Source: Apiospora phragmitis | Taxonomy: Eukaryota; Ascomycota; Sordariomycetes; Amphisphaeriales; Apiosporaceae | Direction: 5' to 3' | Length of the DNA: 64,000 bases | NCBI GenBank assembly: GCA_038363925.1 | Contig: JAQQWL010000011.1 | Location: forward strand, 6,262,001-6,326,000 | In this document: positions 47,804 to 61,954 of the stretch, piece after piece | How the letters are laid out: every line of letters begins with the position of its first letter | Numbering within the stretch: position 1 is the first letter of the stretch | The notes under the pieces: generated by a model | The model's database searches: none | What the model was told of the DNA's origin: nothing | What the model saw: only the letters and a program-made list of their open reading frames with translations | Position numbers and translations under genes: made by a program

Positions 47804-49328
47804 TCAGAGAGACGGTATCAGGGACTGCATTCCTTGCCAGATCTCAATACCACTTGGCCGGATCTGGCTTGCAGGCAGAACGAAGCCGCTCGATCCGCCT
47901 CTGAGCTCGACAGCCCAAGCGTACGTGGTTCCGGCGACGTCTGTCATGTACTGTAACAATTTGGTCAGTCGCTCCCTTCTTCCGTCAAGGTGCGAACAGG
48001 ATAATCTGCGGTATCACTTACGTCTGTGCTGCCCCCAGTCGCCGCATAGAGTGTCGAGCAAATTGGGCCGTAGGTGAATCTCGTGCCATAGGGCTTAGCA
48101 ATGGCAGACTGTAATCCCGCTGCCAGAGACTCCTGCTTGGCGTCATTGCCTGATCTCTTAGAGCAGCTGTAGCCATACGGCAGAAGGATGTACTGGCCAT
48201 ACGAGTGGAAGTCGATGTACAGCCTGATCCCCTTACCAGCGGCAAGCTTGTCGGTAAAAGCCTTAAGGACCTTGACCTCAGGGGTATCGCCAGCAACCTG
48301 GCCTTTATAGTCCTCGGCAGAAGGGTTTGTTGATGCGCCACCGGCGACTTCCCACTTGTAAGGCCAGTTCCGGTTGATGTCTGTACCCCTGGCCGAAGTG
48401 CTTGAGCGAGGCATTCGGTTCTTCCGCCAAAGTCTGTCATTGCTTTGTGTGTAGGAAAAGCCTGTGAAACTAGTAAGACGCAAGCTCTGCTAGATTGCGA
48501 GAAGATTTGATCCGGGTTAGAACTCACCATCAGGGTTGACAACGGGGGAAGAAGTAGAAGTCGTAGCTGTTCAAGAACCCCTTGATTGTGGCATTGTTGC
48601 CATATCCGGAGACAAGCTGATAGGCAAAGTATTCCACAACCTGGTTGTCGGTCAGTGGGTCTCTGTCATATATACGGTTGGGCCATCCTCAAGATACTTA
48701 CCATAGTGGCGATCCACTCCCGGGCATGGACAGTTCCATGAATATAGATGGCCGGCTTTGAGCCACTCCCGCCGCTCCCCCACAGGTGAAGGCCAGTTAT
48801 CTGACGGCCCTCGTATGAAGCTCCGATCTCGAGGATCTCCGAGTTCTGCGGAAAAAGCCGACTGCAGGTCTTTGAGGAAATTCAGATGATCGCTGTAAGG
48901 GTGGTAGTTGTTGAACCACGAGTCACTGAGAGCGTTGGTGCTAACCTCTGCAAGGGCTATGTGAGAAACCGTTAACATCTCTTTTGGCTATGTTTAGGAA
49001 GACGTTGATACTGACACTTATAGCTGACCAAGGGACCCTCGGCAGCAATGGAAGCACCCAGGTCCTCATCCAGAATCTCGCTGGGCAAGTCCAGGGCCTC
49101 GAAAGCAGCGAAATCGCTGGGCGCAACAGCAACATCCATGTGGTCTGGATGGCTATACAGCTCGAGCGTCTGCGCCAAGCTGGCAATCTTGCTTTTCAGC
49201 GATGGTAGTCCTTCGGTGGCATTGACACGGAAGACCTTGAAACCATCGTAAACCACTTGCTCCGGGACCGCAGTGACAGCCGCTGAGGCCAGAGAGGCCA
49301 CAGTCAGGATCGCCTCGAGAAACTTCAT
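47804..49328 (-). CDS. Secreted zinc carboxypeptidase, M14A family
   Basis: Exons 49016-49328, 48702-48956, 48528-48640, 48022-48461, 47804-47950; introns 59, 61, 66 and 71 nt; 421 aa after correction, the usual size of fungal pro-carboxypeptidases. Signal peptide 1-20 ([20 protein letters not shown]), then an activation propeptide ([15 protein letters not shown] to LGASIAAEG). Zinc ligands are His 181 and Glu 184 in HGTVHAREW and His 312 in IDFHSYGQY; substrate-site Asn/Arg are in DINRNWP; the catalytic Glu 388 is in YAWAVELRG. It removes C-terminal residues from peptides outside the cell. The frame needs one T fewer in the A run 48852-48856 (LQSAFPQNSEI) and one C fewer in the G run 48544-48548 (FYFFPVVNPDG). 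Intron 1 uses a GTCAGT donor. Confidence 0.9.
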
Positions 49329-50481
49329 GCTGGGCTAAGTGTGACCTGCGATGCAAGAGAAAGCTGCGCAGAGACCTGGGAGGTCTGATACTTAAGTAGG
49401 TCAGTGTCATTGCTATGTAAAGTAGGAAGTGGCACAATAAGTTAAGCACTTTGGCTGCGTTCTAGTTCGGTGAGGAGGGATCGACCCCCAGTATCACCAC
49501 GGAAGGTGGTTGGTGTGATTAGATTAGGTATAGTGAAGGCGCATATGCTATCTACTATAAATACTACCTACCGTACTTGTCTGCCCATTCTGTATCATGT
49601 ATACGCGTCACCAGAAACCACATAGGCATGCAACGGTGCACAAACTCGAATACAGCAATGCAATGCAAGTCCCCATCCAATGATCCCCTCGTTTGTGATG
49701 AAGAATGGTAGACAAAGGAGGTGACTCGCCGAATATCCCACAACCTGCCCATTTGGGTAATCATCTCACACCTGGATGGCCTGGACCTGATCATAGTTGG
49801 GGTATCATAGGTCTTGGCTGCAACCCCACGATAATCAGCTTCCTAGCCGAGGAATAGCTCCGGTAGTGCCAATGAACTTATTAGTTAGTGGTATTGGTCT
49901 CTTTGCGTCGCAGATATTGCGACGATCTGTATTCGCTTCTCGGTATACCCACCCTCGGCAAGTGGTTGAAATCTATACGACGACCAGATTTTATGAATTA
50001 TACTGGTCATACACCTATTCTTCCTAAGGGTCTGGGTGTCATTGAGTGGTCAACACATATTCCTACGTATGCCAGTAAAGGGGGTGGCTCTCCATTGAGG
50101 GGTATAGGATATGGCAGTTGCAATTGGCCAGTCATGACCTCACGCGCACGTCAGGGAGAAAAGACCATAGAAATCCCGCCTTCCTAACTTATACCTGGAA
50201 CCTACCTACGAATGCTAGTGACGGGATGACATGTCGGGGTCCTGAAGTCACACGGAATTCGATGCAGATGCTTCTGGATCACCCTTGCAGCACAACGATC
50301 GTCAGGTACAGTGATCGTAGTACTCCACCACTATCCTTCCTTACCTGACTCCACTACGAGCATATTGCGAAGCACGCGGCAACGAACACCATAGGCCCCG
50401 TAATCTGGTTCATTACTTCATTCAGGTGCGGTGTGTCGTAAAAACTATCTATGGAGAAAGCCTCCTCGCCCTACGCGCTGA
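49329..50481. other. Intergenic region
   Basis: Carboxypeptidase promoter and catalase 3' flank, 1.15 kb. No supported gene; AGGTAGGT-like short motifs. Composition ordinary. Confidence 0.45.
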
Positions 50482-52150
50482 CTACAATCTGGGTACGCTC
50501 TTCTCGGTGGCGGACTCAATGGCAGATCCAAGTTCTTGGTTGACGCGCGAGAACATTTGATAGGTCCGGCGGCGGGTGTCAACATGGGCGTTGCACAAGT
50601 GGCCGGCGACGTTGTTGATGTAGTTCTCCTGTTGGCCAGCGGTTCTCCCGAGAACCTTCCATAATCTGCAAACCCGATTAGATAAGTCGTCTAGCCGCGC
50701 AACAGCCAGTGTTAAATGCCACTTACCCGTTAGCTTGTTCATAGTCGTGGGGCTTCATCTCGTCAAAGAGTGCTGTGACGGCCTCGCCCGCCCACTTCTC
50801 GTGGGGGTTGGTCGGGCTGACAGGCTTGTACGTCAAGGGCCGATAGCTGCTGGGGTAGTTGGGGTTGGCCCCGTAGTTGCCATTCACAGACATGGCACCG
50901 TCACGCTGGTAGGGACTGAACGCTTTCAGGGGGGCATTGACCGGGATCTGCTGGTAATTGACACCCAACCTGTGTCGGTGCGTGTCAGGGTAGGAGAAGA
51001 GACGAGACTGGAGGACGGGGTCGGCCGATGGTTCCACGCCTGGCACCAGGTGGCTCGGGGAGAAAGCAACCTGCTCGATCTCGGCGAAATAGTTCTCGAC
51101 GTTTCGGTTGAGCGTCATCTTGCCAAATCGTCGTAGAGGAACCTCGCCCTGCGGCCAGACCTTGGTAAGGTCAAAGATATTCCACTTGAACTTCTCGGCT
51201 TGCTCCGGGGTCAAGACCTGGACGTATACGGTCCAGCTGGGATGTTCGCCCCGCTGAATGGCCTCGAAGAGATCTTGGGTCGAGAAGTCCGGGTTTTCCG
51301 ATGCCATTCTGCCAGCTTCCTCGTTCGTCATGGTCTTGCTGCCCTGGTCCGTTTTCAGGTGGATCTGGACGTATACAAAGGAGCCATCCGGCTTGACGAA
51401 CTTATGGGTATGTCCGCTGTAGCCGTTCATGAAGCGATACGAGTAAGGAGTACCTCGATCCGAGAAAAGGTGCATGACCTGGTGAATTGACTCGGGATGG
51501 GTGCTGAGATAGTCCCAGAACTAGCGGGAGAAGCCTGTCAGTGGTATATGTTGGAAAATAGTTGTTCTTCACTCACCATGGTAGCATCCTTCAAATTGGT
51601 CTGGGGATTGCGCTTTTGAGTGTGGATGAACAGCGGGAAGTTGGTCGGGTCGCGCAGGAAGAAGACGGGCGTGTTATTGTACACCCAGTCCCAGTTTCCC
51701 TCCTCGGTATAGAACTTGACTGCAAAGCCTATTGTACCGCCTATCAGTTTCTTTGTTGTCCTAGGCAGTGAGGGTATACATACCTCTGGGATCCCGTGCG
51801 CTGTTGGCCGATCCCTTCTCACCGCCGACGGTCGAGAATCGCGCAACGCATGGCGTCTTCTTTCCGACGCCCGTCAACATGTCGATAGAGCAGATATCAC
51901 TGATGTCGTCTGTGACCTCAAGCTCGCCATACGCGCCGGCGCCCTTGGCGTGGACGACGCGCTCGGGGATACGCTCCCGGTCGAAGTGGGCGAGAAGATC
52001 GATCAAGTGGAAGTCCTGCAGCAGCAGCGGACCCTGCGTGCCGACCCGCTGCCACTTACTTGGGTTCTCGACGGGACAGCCATTGGAAGTGGTATAGACC
52101 GGCTTCTCGCTATACTTGAAAGTAGAGGCGGGAGCACTGTTAGTAGCCAT
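50482..52150 (-). CDS. Small-subunit monofunctional catalase
   Basis: Exons 51784-52150, 51577-51728, 50727-51520, 50482-50665; introns 55, 56 and 61 nt; 498 aa, right for a clade-3 small-subunit catalase. The catalytic His 67 is in [13 protein letters not shown], the distal Asn in [18 protein letters not shown], and the heme Tyr in [15 protein letters not shown]. It disproportionates hydrogen peroxide. There is no signal peptide. The C-terminus SVPRL ends in PRL, a weak match to the peroxisomal PTS1 pattern, so peroxisomal or cytosolic location is open. The frame is clean, with no indel needed. It lies 483 bp from a RIP-mutated transposon in its promoter side and 2.5 kb from katG. Confidence 0.95.
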
Positions 52151-52632
52151 GATGACAGTTCGAGGGAACCTTGGGGTGCCAGTGTGAATATTCTCAATGT
52201 ATTCAATTTGAGGAACTGAGTAGAGTACCTAGGTAGCTGCTCTTTTCAGGAAAGACTTCGCTCTTCTGGCCAGATCAAGCTGAATGAATGAAAGAATAAA
52301 TAAATAAATACTTATTAAGTAAGTAAGCAACTACATGTACACCATTGAAGTCATATGCATTCAACGTACGTTGCCTCTCCTTCTAGGTTAGTGGGGTATA
52401 TGGGGTATGGAGTGTGATACAAGGGCAAGAAGGGCCATGGACCAATCATAGTTGTGGTGTTTGAAAAATGTAACTGTTAGTACAACTTGAAGAGGCTAAG
52501 GGGGCTGGGTCCGGCGCATTGTCAGTACCACCACCACAGCTCTTGCGATTGCCCTCTGTGGCTCGCGTTTCTGTCAGAACCGACATCTGGCGTGGGTTCC
52601 ATATCAAAGACGCAGAGTTGCGACATAAGTTA
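52151..52632. promoter_or_regulatory. Catalase upstream region
   Basis: 482 bp between the catalase start and the transposon end. It has an AAATAAATAAATAAATACTT repeat near 52296 and an ACCTAGGT palindrome at 52227. Composition is normal right up to the element. Confidence 0.45.
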
Positions 52633-52684
52633 ACGTATCCCACAAGCGAATGTCTCACACAAGCGAATGTCCCACTTTTATAAA
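52633..52684 (+). repeat. Left terminal inverted repeat of the Fot1-like element
   Basis: Starts ACGTATCCCACAAGCGAATG and repeats ACAAGCGAATGTC once more 18 bp on. It keeps its CpA sites, so it looks largely unmutated. Confidence 0.8.
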
Positions 52685-53159
52685 TTTCCTTATAGCCTTA
52701 ACCTTTTTTTATATTCTTTTATATCTGAAAATATTATAACTTTAAAAAGAGAGTGATATAATTCTAGTGTTTTAAGCGCTTTAAAAAGATTTAACTTTAA
52801 GCGTATAAAAAGTTATATTAATTTATTATATTTTATTAAAAACTTTATAATATAAACGAAATAATTAATTTATACGATGCGAAATATTTACGAATTTTTA
52901 AAAGTTTTTAAATTTTAAAAAAGATACGATTATTTAATATATTATTAATTTAAATACGCGATCGTTTCTTTTTTAATTATTTAACTTATATAATATAAGA
53001 CGCGTTAATATTAATTAAGCCTTTAACTTTATATAATAATAATTAAACCTCTAGACGCGTTTTAATTAAAAAATCGATTATTAAAAAAATTTATAAAAAT
53101 CTCGACGCGTATCACGCATAGTTTACTTTTATATAAAATATAATTTATAAGTATAAGAT

Positions 53160-53800
53160 TTAAAAGGAGGATATTTATAACTTTAACGAGACTAGCTTTT
53201 TTATAAGTTAAATTTCGTTTAAAATAATCGTAACCACCTTCGATTAATACGGAAAGCTTAAGGTAATATAATAAAGAAACCGGGAATAAATTATAATTAT
53301 CTAAGGCGTTAAATTACACGGTTACGCTATCCCTTTATATATTATCTTTACCGAGAAAACGCACCTCTTTTTCTAGTACGAAAATAACCTATTACTAAAA
53401 GACTAGGTAATTATAATTACTAAAAATAGTTAAATCACGAATAAAAGAGGCGAGGACTAGATTCGATACTTTAATTAATATATTAAGTCTTATACGAAAA
53501 GTCGTTATCGCCTTTTAGTTTTAAACGGCTATAAAAGCTACTACTCGATAACTTTTAAGCTTTATTATAAAGAGAACTCGATTATTATACTTTATATATC
53601 TTTTTATTCGTTGTATAAGCTTTAACCTTTTAATATTAGCTGTTTTCATATATTAAAAAAAGCGTACGTGAAAGAAATTAAATGTTTTATACGGGCGCAT
53701 ATTATTAATATCTTAAAGGAGGACTTTTTATTAATGTTTTTAAAAGCGTTTTAAGCGATTTTTATTATTTTAAATATATAAGGAGGTTTTCGAAAAATAA
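53160..53800 (+). pseudogene. Transposase relic (DDE_1 superfamily), RIP-destroyed
   Basis: Plus-strand translation shows recognisable pieces of a Fot1/pogo DDE transposase: EDIYNFNETSF near 53168, RLLVLNGYKSYYS near 53505, then stop-PFNISCFHILKKAY from 53633 and IKCFIRAHI near 53671. Compared with the family pattern, the three catalytic Asp positions are Asn here: codons 53185-53187, 53524-53526 and 53642-53644. TAA stops replace likely Gln codons (for example 53633-53635). This is the expected result of RIP (G-to-A after T, C-to-T before A). It is not functional. Confidence 0.82.
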
Positions 53801-54407
53801 GACTCGTTTTATATAATCCGAAATATATTATTTTATAATTAAATATAAAACTACGTATTTTAATACCTCCGGGGACGTTTTTCGGCTTATTTATTTCTTA
53901 AGAATTAAAAACTTTAAATAATTTAATTAAAGCTTAATCTTAAATTAAATACGGTTAAAACTATATTATATAATATTAAAATAACTTTCCGACGTTTATT
54001 TTAATTAATTTTAATTAAATCGTAAAAGTTATAACGTATATTATATATCGAGTTATTTTTTTAAAAAGTAAAAACGCGACACTTTAAAAAGTAAATAAGA
54101 TGCTTAGCCGGCGCCGCCGTATAAAAAAAACGGCTATAAAATAAAAAATTATTTCGTATATAAACTAAAAAAGACTTATAGTTTTAAAAGAATATTAATA
54201 AATAATTATAAAACGAATCGCGTTAAAGGAGTAATTATATAAAAACGTTTAAAATACGCTTATAACGCTATAAAATCTACAGAAAGCCCAGGTATAATAC
54301 GCGCACTTATTAAAATAATATAAAAATATTTAAAGATAAAGATTTCGATTAAATTTAATATATTAAATACGTTATAATAAAATTAACTTATATTTTATCG
54401 AAAAGGG

Positions 54408-54459
54408 TATAAAAGAATAAGACATTCGCTTATATAAGATATTCGCTTATGAGATACGT
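54408..54459 (-). repeat. Right terminal inverted repeat of the Fot1-like element
   Basis: Read on the minus strand it starts ACGTATCTCATAAGCGAATA; nearly all differences from the left end are C-to-T or G-to-A. Confidence 0.8.
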
Positions 54460-54461
54460 TA

Positions 54462-54693
54462 TATAGAGATTTGATAATGTCTTTATATGTAGGTAATAGG
54501 TAATTACGACGACAATAACCAGGAATTAACTAGAGTCTGGAGTCAATTAGGAACGATTTGAAACGTTCCCGGAGGACTACTTTATCATTTTTGATCGAGA
54601 AGAGAATTCCATTGAAAGCTTCTTTGGCTGGCATGGCAGTCTGAAATCTGAAATGGTCAAAATCTGGGCTAATATCTCACTCCTTACTCACAC
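54462..54693. other. Spacer between transposon and katG 3' end
   Basis: 232 bp of ordinary sequence, presumably the katG 3' UTR. No gene. Confidence 0.45.
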
Positions 54694-57162
<2,469 letters not shown>

Positions 57163-58012
57163 TTATGGCCGAAACAGCTAAAGAATACCCTTTCAGGCCA
57201 GAAAAGGAGGGCACAATGCGTATCAAGTAACGGACAGGTTAGGTATGGTATGGACTGGCATATGCGGGGTTGGTCCAGCGCAAACAGATGACTGACTACC
57301 TCATACATGTCCATGCAGCGAATGGGTGCGTGGCGGGATGCGGACGCGGGTTGATTCACTTTTACTGCTAGAGCCGTTTCAGTGGCGCGGGGTCGAGCTC
57401 GCCCTCTCGTTTCTGTCTCCGGCCGATTCGTGTAAGGTTCAATATGTTATTGACGATGCCTGTTTGAGCCACATGCCAAGTGTGTAAGATCTCCCAAGCT
57501 CCAATTGCGCAATACAGATGTTGATACTCGTGACAGTCTCAAGCTGATCATCCAATATTTGCATTAAAAGAGGATGGTAATGAATGGTACGGGGCTCATA
57601 GTTGGAAGTAGCCACCATGTAGATTACTTGCTCAGATTAATGACTCCCATGAAGAGGAGGGCGGCCATGGCTGGTTGCTGGCCGAGCAAAGCTTCCAAGC
57701 ATCATCAATATCCCGAAGGCGAAAGGAAGCTCTCTCAGGACCAGGATCCAATGGCCCAAGGGTTGATATGGGGATTCAATAACGAACGGTGAGGTTGTCT
57801 AGACCCAACCAATAGGAATTACGGCAATTCAAGCACTCCACCGGGGCCCATTTTGACCCCGCGGGATCTCTGGAATCCCTCTCTGGGCCCCGCACTGCCA
57901 ATGCGTTTCCATGGCCCAAGGGTCGCTTCGGCTTCTATGGAAACCCCTTCACATTCGCAATAGACAGACCTACAGGCTTCGGTATCAATCAATGGCTACA
58001 TAAAGCTATACA

Positions 58013-58042
58013 AATATATATATAGAGAGAGAGAGAGAGAGG
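58013..58042. repeat. (TA)n(GA)n microsatellite
   Basis: About six TA units followed by about nine GA units in non-coding sequence. Confidence 0.9.
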
Positions 58043-59430
58043 GGAATATGTCACTACGCACGGAGTCTACCTACATAAGTAGGTAGTTATTAGATGTTGA
58101 ATCATCATCATAAAAGAGGATACCTAGGTATTTTCCTAGCTCCCGCGAAGGTCGGGGCGTCCTAGATTCCTAGGTTCCAACTCCATCCAGCCTTTATCGA
58201 TGCCGGAATCCCCTCTCTAACCATCCAGTGCCGCGTTGTCCCGCAGTGAAAGTCGACTGATTCATATGCAATGCCTGTATGCAGCTTACGGCAGCGGTTT
58301 CGGCTGGTTTCACCAACTCGACAATTGGCGACTCGCTCGTGTGTCGTCAATGACAAGGAGACGCAGAGGGATAAATTGGGCGAGCCCGAGTTTAGCGCCA
58401 CCCTCATTGACAAATCCATTATGCACCAAAGCATTTTCAAGGACAAGTGGCAGCCATTTCCGCCGGTTTACGGCTGACTTGTGCGCAGCGTAGTTGGTAG
58501 ACTTCAATGTTGGAGGGTTGAGATTCGACCAATCGGCATTTGTACGTTTGTCGCATTGGGTTCCCCACATGTCGAGCCCATCTATGATCCCGAGATTCGG
58601 CCGCTGCCTTCCAGACGCGTGGCAAGGGAGTCCCTTACTACCTACATAGGCTCGGCATGGCTGCACCAACTACAATGGTAGCTTATAACGGAGATAACGT
58701 ATTTGCCCACTACAGTATGGTTGAGGTTGAGGTGGGAGAGGATCATTATCCACTACGCCCGCATTCCGGAGAACCACCCGATCCTCCCCACCTGTCACCC
58801 AAGTGGACCTTGCGATAATTATATGTAGTTCTCAGTGGCATGGTTCCTTGCCAAGTCAACAAGCCGGGATACCTCGCTCTCGCTTTTAGAGCGATATGAT
58901 ACGCAAGGTGGCTGGACCTTCAAAGCTCTGCTTCTTCAAAAGCACGTGTTGCCCGTGATGGATAGGCCATCTCTTTATGACGTAGGCAAGATCCGAAGGG
59001 ATTTTACTCCGCAGATTATTAGAATAGAATCTGGAAACCCGACTTAAACCGGGAAACCCTACTCGAAGAAAGGGGTCTTTTGATATAGATCTCATCTCAA
59101 TGGAACTTCATCCTTGCATCGTCAGTTAAATACGAGAAGTGAAGGTACGAGTAAGCCACAAGATCGCTCTTTCGGCTACTTGACAGGATACAGGTGTACT
59201 GGGTTATACGCCTTGGAGTATGCCACTCTTGGGCTTCCCGGATAACTTATAAGGCCTTTCTGAGCGAGTACGAATGGAGTATAAAGGAGTGTCAAGAGAA
59301 AGCGCCAAGTTCCTCGACCCCCTGAGTGTCTTACAGTATTTCAAAGCAGATCTGAAATATAAGGGTAGTTTGTTTCATTATGGTCGTCATATCCATGGGC
59401 AAATGAGAGTTAGTCAGACCAGACCACCCT

Positions 59431-59826
59431 ATGCAGGGCCGGAGTGTTAGTCCTGACAGGACATATACCGATATACCATTTGTAGTCAGTGTTGGCGCGT
59501 CGGCTTTTGTCCCAGTGGTATGTTCCACTATATTGTTGGGCGTGATCTGGGACTCGGGCTCGATCCCGTATCCGGCTCAGTTGATGATGCCGACCATGAC
59601 GGGCTTTGTCCGGACGCTCAATGGCGCTGTGGCCAAGATAGCGCGTGCCGTTAAGCTCCGTGAATACCTACACAGTTGTTACGCCACCAAGCCCTTACTA
59701 GGCATGTTCCGTCTGGAGAGACTGCTTCGCCTTTGGGGGAGGGTTGAGGACGCAACAAAGGCGGGACGTGACGCCGTACAGAGGATTTCGGGACTTCTGG
59801 GGGCCATTCCTAACGCGGTTTGTTAA
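59431..59826 (+). CDS. Doubtful ORF with one hydrophobic segment
   Basis: 131 codons, no recognised family. A hydrophobic stretch (PFVVSVGASAFVPVVCSTIL) precedes a basic, amphipathic C-terminal part (FVRTLNGAVAKIARAVKLRE). The reading could be one exon of a membrane protein or chance; no splice-linked exon is evident. Kept only because its second half reads more protein-like than the surrounding frames. Confidence 0.2.
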   Translation: MQGRSVSPDRTYTDIPFVVSVGASAFVPVVCSTILLGVIWDSGSIPYPAQLMMPTMTGFVRTLNGAVAKIARAVKLREYLHSCYATKPLLGMFRLERLLRLWGRVEDATKAGRDAVQRISGLLGAIPNAVC

Positions 59827-60201
59827 GACGTCATTGCTCCCAGTCTCGTCAGCGACTCAATAGGGGCGGGCCGAAGATGAGGTCTTTGCAAGCCCGTTGG
59901 TCAGCAAAGAGCTGCCTCGTAAAATAGATTCACATCAGATCCCTAGAGCCAAACGAATCCAATGCAAGGAAGGGCCTGGGGTTTCATACTAATACTGCTA
60001 TTGAAACTACTCATTTATTTCTGTCAATTTTCCCCGTTTCTAAACAGACCACCGACAAGAGAGTGCTAGGATGCATGTTCCACTTCCTCCGCCAGGCAAC
60101 TTTGTATCATACATACTGATTTAATGGTGTAATGGTTTGCCACAAGGGACCACAATCATGTCGCGCCCCTGGTAAACAATTTTCTTAACTCCACCTGCAG
60201 A

Positions 60202-61954
60202 CTACTCTTTTCTCTTCGTCTTCAACTGCCTCCCGCCGCTGCCGCTCACCTCATCCTCTCGACCGCCATCGTCCTGGGCGTCGAGGACCTGACCCCGGAT
60301 CATGTGGTCAAACTCTTCCCTCTCCACCCTCCTCGCCCTCTTCCTGCCTGCGACGCCGATGCTTGGGCTGCTATCTCTGATGTCGGCTTTAGCCCCGGGG
60401 CTCCGGGACCCGGTGGCTGTGGTCGGCCTGTAGAGGTTCAGGTACTCCTTGCTCTGGGGCGGCGGCGTACGTGACCGGGACATGATGCGCTGGAGGCCCG
60501 AGATGACGGCCTCGGCGAGCGGGGAGGACGAGCGGTGTAGGATGTTCCCGATGGGTGTTCGTGAGCGGCTGCTGCTGCGCGGGCTGCCTTCTCTGCCATC
60601 ATTGCCGGTGCCCGGCTCGGAGCTTGGGGTCTGGGTTCGTCTAGACGGGGGTGGAACATGATAGCTCACAGTAGTGATGGGCCCGTGGGTATCACGACTG
60701 GCACCACCACGCGCTTGAGATAGCTGCGATGGGAGGAATAAGTCTGGGTACTGGTCGTGAGCGGTTCCTTTATGAGAGTAATATGTGGAGGGTACAGCTT
60801 CAGATACTGTCTGTGCTACAACGCGGGAAGACGGACGCTTCAGGGGCGGGGACGTTACGAAAGAGGTGCTATGTGTCGGTACCGTAAGGGATGTCTGGGC
60901 TATGTCTTCATACACCGGCACCCGTGCTTTATTTGCTGAAGTTCGGGTATACCGAGGATGCGAACGCTGAGGTGGTGTTCGAGGTCGGGGTGGAGGCGGA
61001 GATGGAGTTGTGGGACAGACAGTTCTGGGTGGTCCAGGAAGAGCGGGGAGATTTGGCAGATGCCGATGTCACGTCCTGAAAGTGGTCGTCCACTATAGAG
61101 ACCGGACGGGGCTCTGCCAGGCGTTGCACCCGATGCTGGGGTGATGAGCGTTGCATCCACTTTGGAATGGGCTTTGTAGGACTAGGCTTGAAGGCCGGCT
61201 CGCCCATCGGATCGAGGATCGAAATATAGATTGTCGAGTCGAGCGGCACGACGCAGTCGCCTTGGTCACTGTCGACCGATCCGCCAGATGCAGCCCCGTC
61301 GGCCACATTGATCCTGTGGGAACGCGGCCGTGTGCGAGTACTCGAGGGCTCCTCGGAGACTCTGGCCATCTTGCTCGGCACCCTCTTGATCTGCCCCGTC
61401 ACCGAGCGACCGATCGTGCCCTCTTTCCTCTCCCACCTCTTCCGGTTCAGCCCGCCATCGATCTTGTCCGTCCGCCGCAGCGCCTTCTGCACGACCGTCT
61501 TGCGGTCGAGCGAGTCCATCTCGACCTCGACGACGCAGTTGGCGCAGAGCGGGATGTCCAGGATCTCCTTCGCCCGGAAGTGCTCCACGTCCCAGATATC
61601 CCAGCCTTCCTCCCCCTCCTCTACCTCGCTTGGCTGTTGCCGCCCCTCTTCATCGTGGGGGAAAAGCTCCGCGACCCGCGTGCCCTGAGTTATCCGCCGG
61701 CTCCCGCACAATAGACAACCGTAGCAAGCGCGATGCCAAAAGCACTACCCGAGGCTGACGCACTCGTCGCCGCGGCACACAATCTCGCCGCACACCCAGC
61801 AGATGGCCAAGTCGATGATGGCGTCGTAGCACGCCTCGCAGGTGAGTCGGGCCGAGCGACCCAAGACATGTGGCGGTCCCCGCGAGAGGTGCCAGCAAAA
61901 TGTGCAGGTGAAGAGGTGGGGATGAGGAGGAGTAATTCTCCGGGACTGTGGCAT
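60202..61954 (-). CDS. LIM-domain protein with an internal stop codon
   Basis: About 583 aa if read through, intronless. Residues 17-42 hold a C-x2-C...C-x2-C pair (FTCTFCWHL, RLTCEACYDA). A LIM zinc finger follows: Cys 52 and Cys 55 (AICWVCGE), an 18-residue spacer, His 74, Cys 77, Cys 80 and Cys 83 (FWHRACYGCLLCG). Codon 70, inside that spacer, is TAG (61745-61747) where Gln would fit. The rest is Ser/Pro/Arg-rich and probably disordered (TTPSPPPPRPRTPPQRS; SRSRTPPPQSKEYLNLYRP). The frame also needs one base fewer in the G run 61045-61048 (SAKSPALPGPPRT). LIM domains mediate protein contacts, often in polarity or cytoskeletal signalling; no partner is inferable. Confidence 0.75.

Larger units (their letters stand above)
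52633..54459 (+). mobile_element. RIP-inactivated Fot1/pogo-type DNA transposon
   Basis: An 1827-bp extremely AT-rich block with terminal inverted repeats of about 50 bp and TA on both sides (52631-52632 and 54460-54461). Termini begin ACGTATC, similar to ACGTA ends of Fot1-type elements, and the length fits that group (about 1.9 kb). Each end holds a direct repeat of AAGCGAATGTC. Inside, plus-strand translation gives a stop-riddled DDE-type transposase. CpA is nearly absent and TpA abundant, the RIP signature. Flanking DNA is normal, so mutation is confined to the element. Confidence 0.88.

Noticed and set aside
52686..54400. AT-rich block as a centromere, mitochondrial insertion or replication origin
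   Set aside because: Terminal inverted repeats, TA duplication and a decodable transposase identify it as a RIP-mutated transposon.
61695..61800. Intron of 51 nt or stop-codon readthrough across the LIM TAG
   Set aside because: The 51-nt removal deletes a zinc-ligand Cys and the spacer; no readthrough context or recoding signal is visible.
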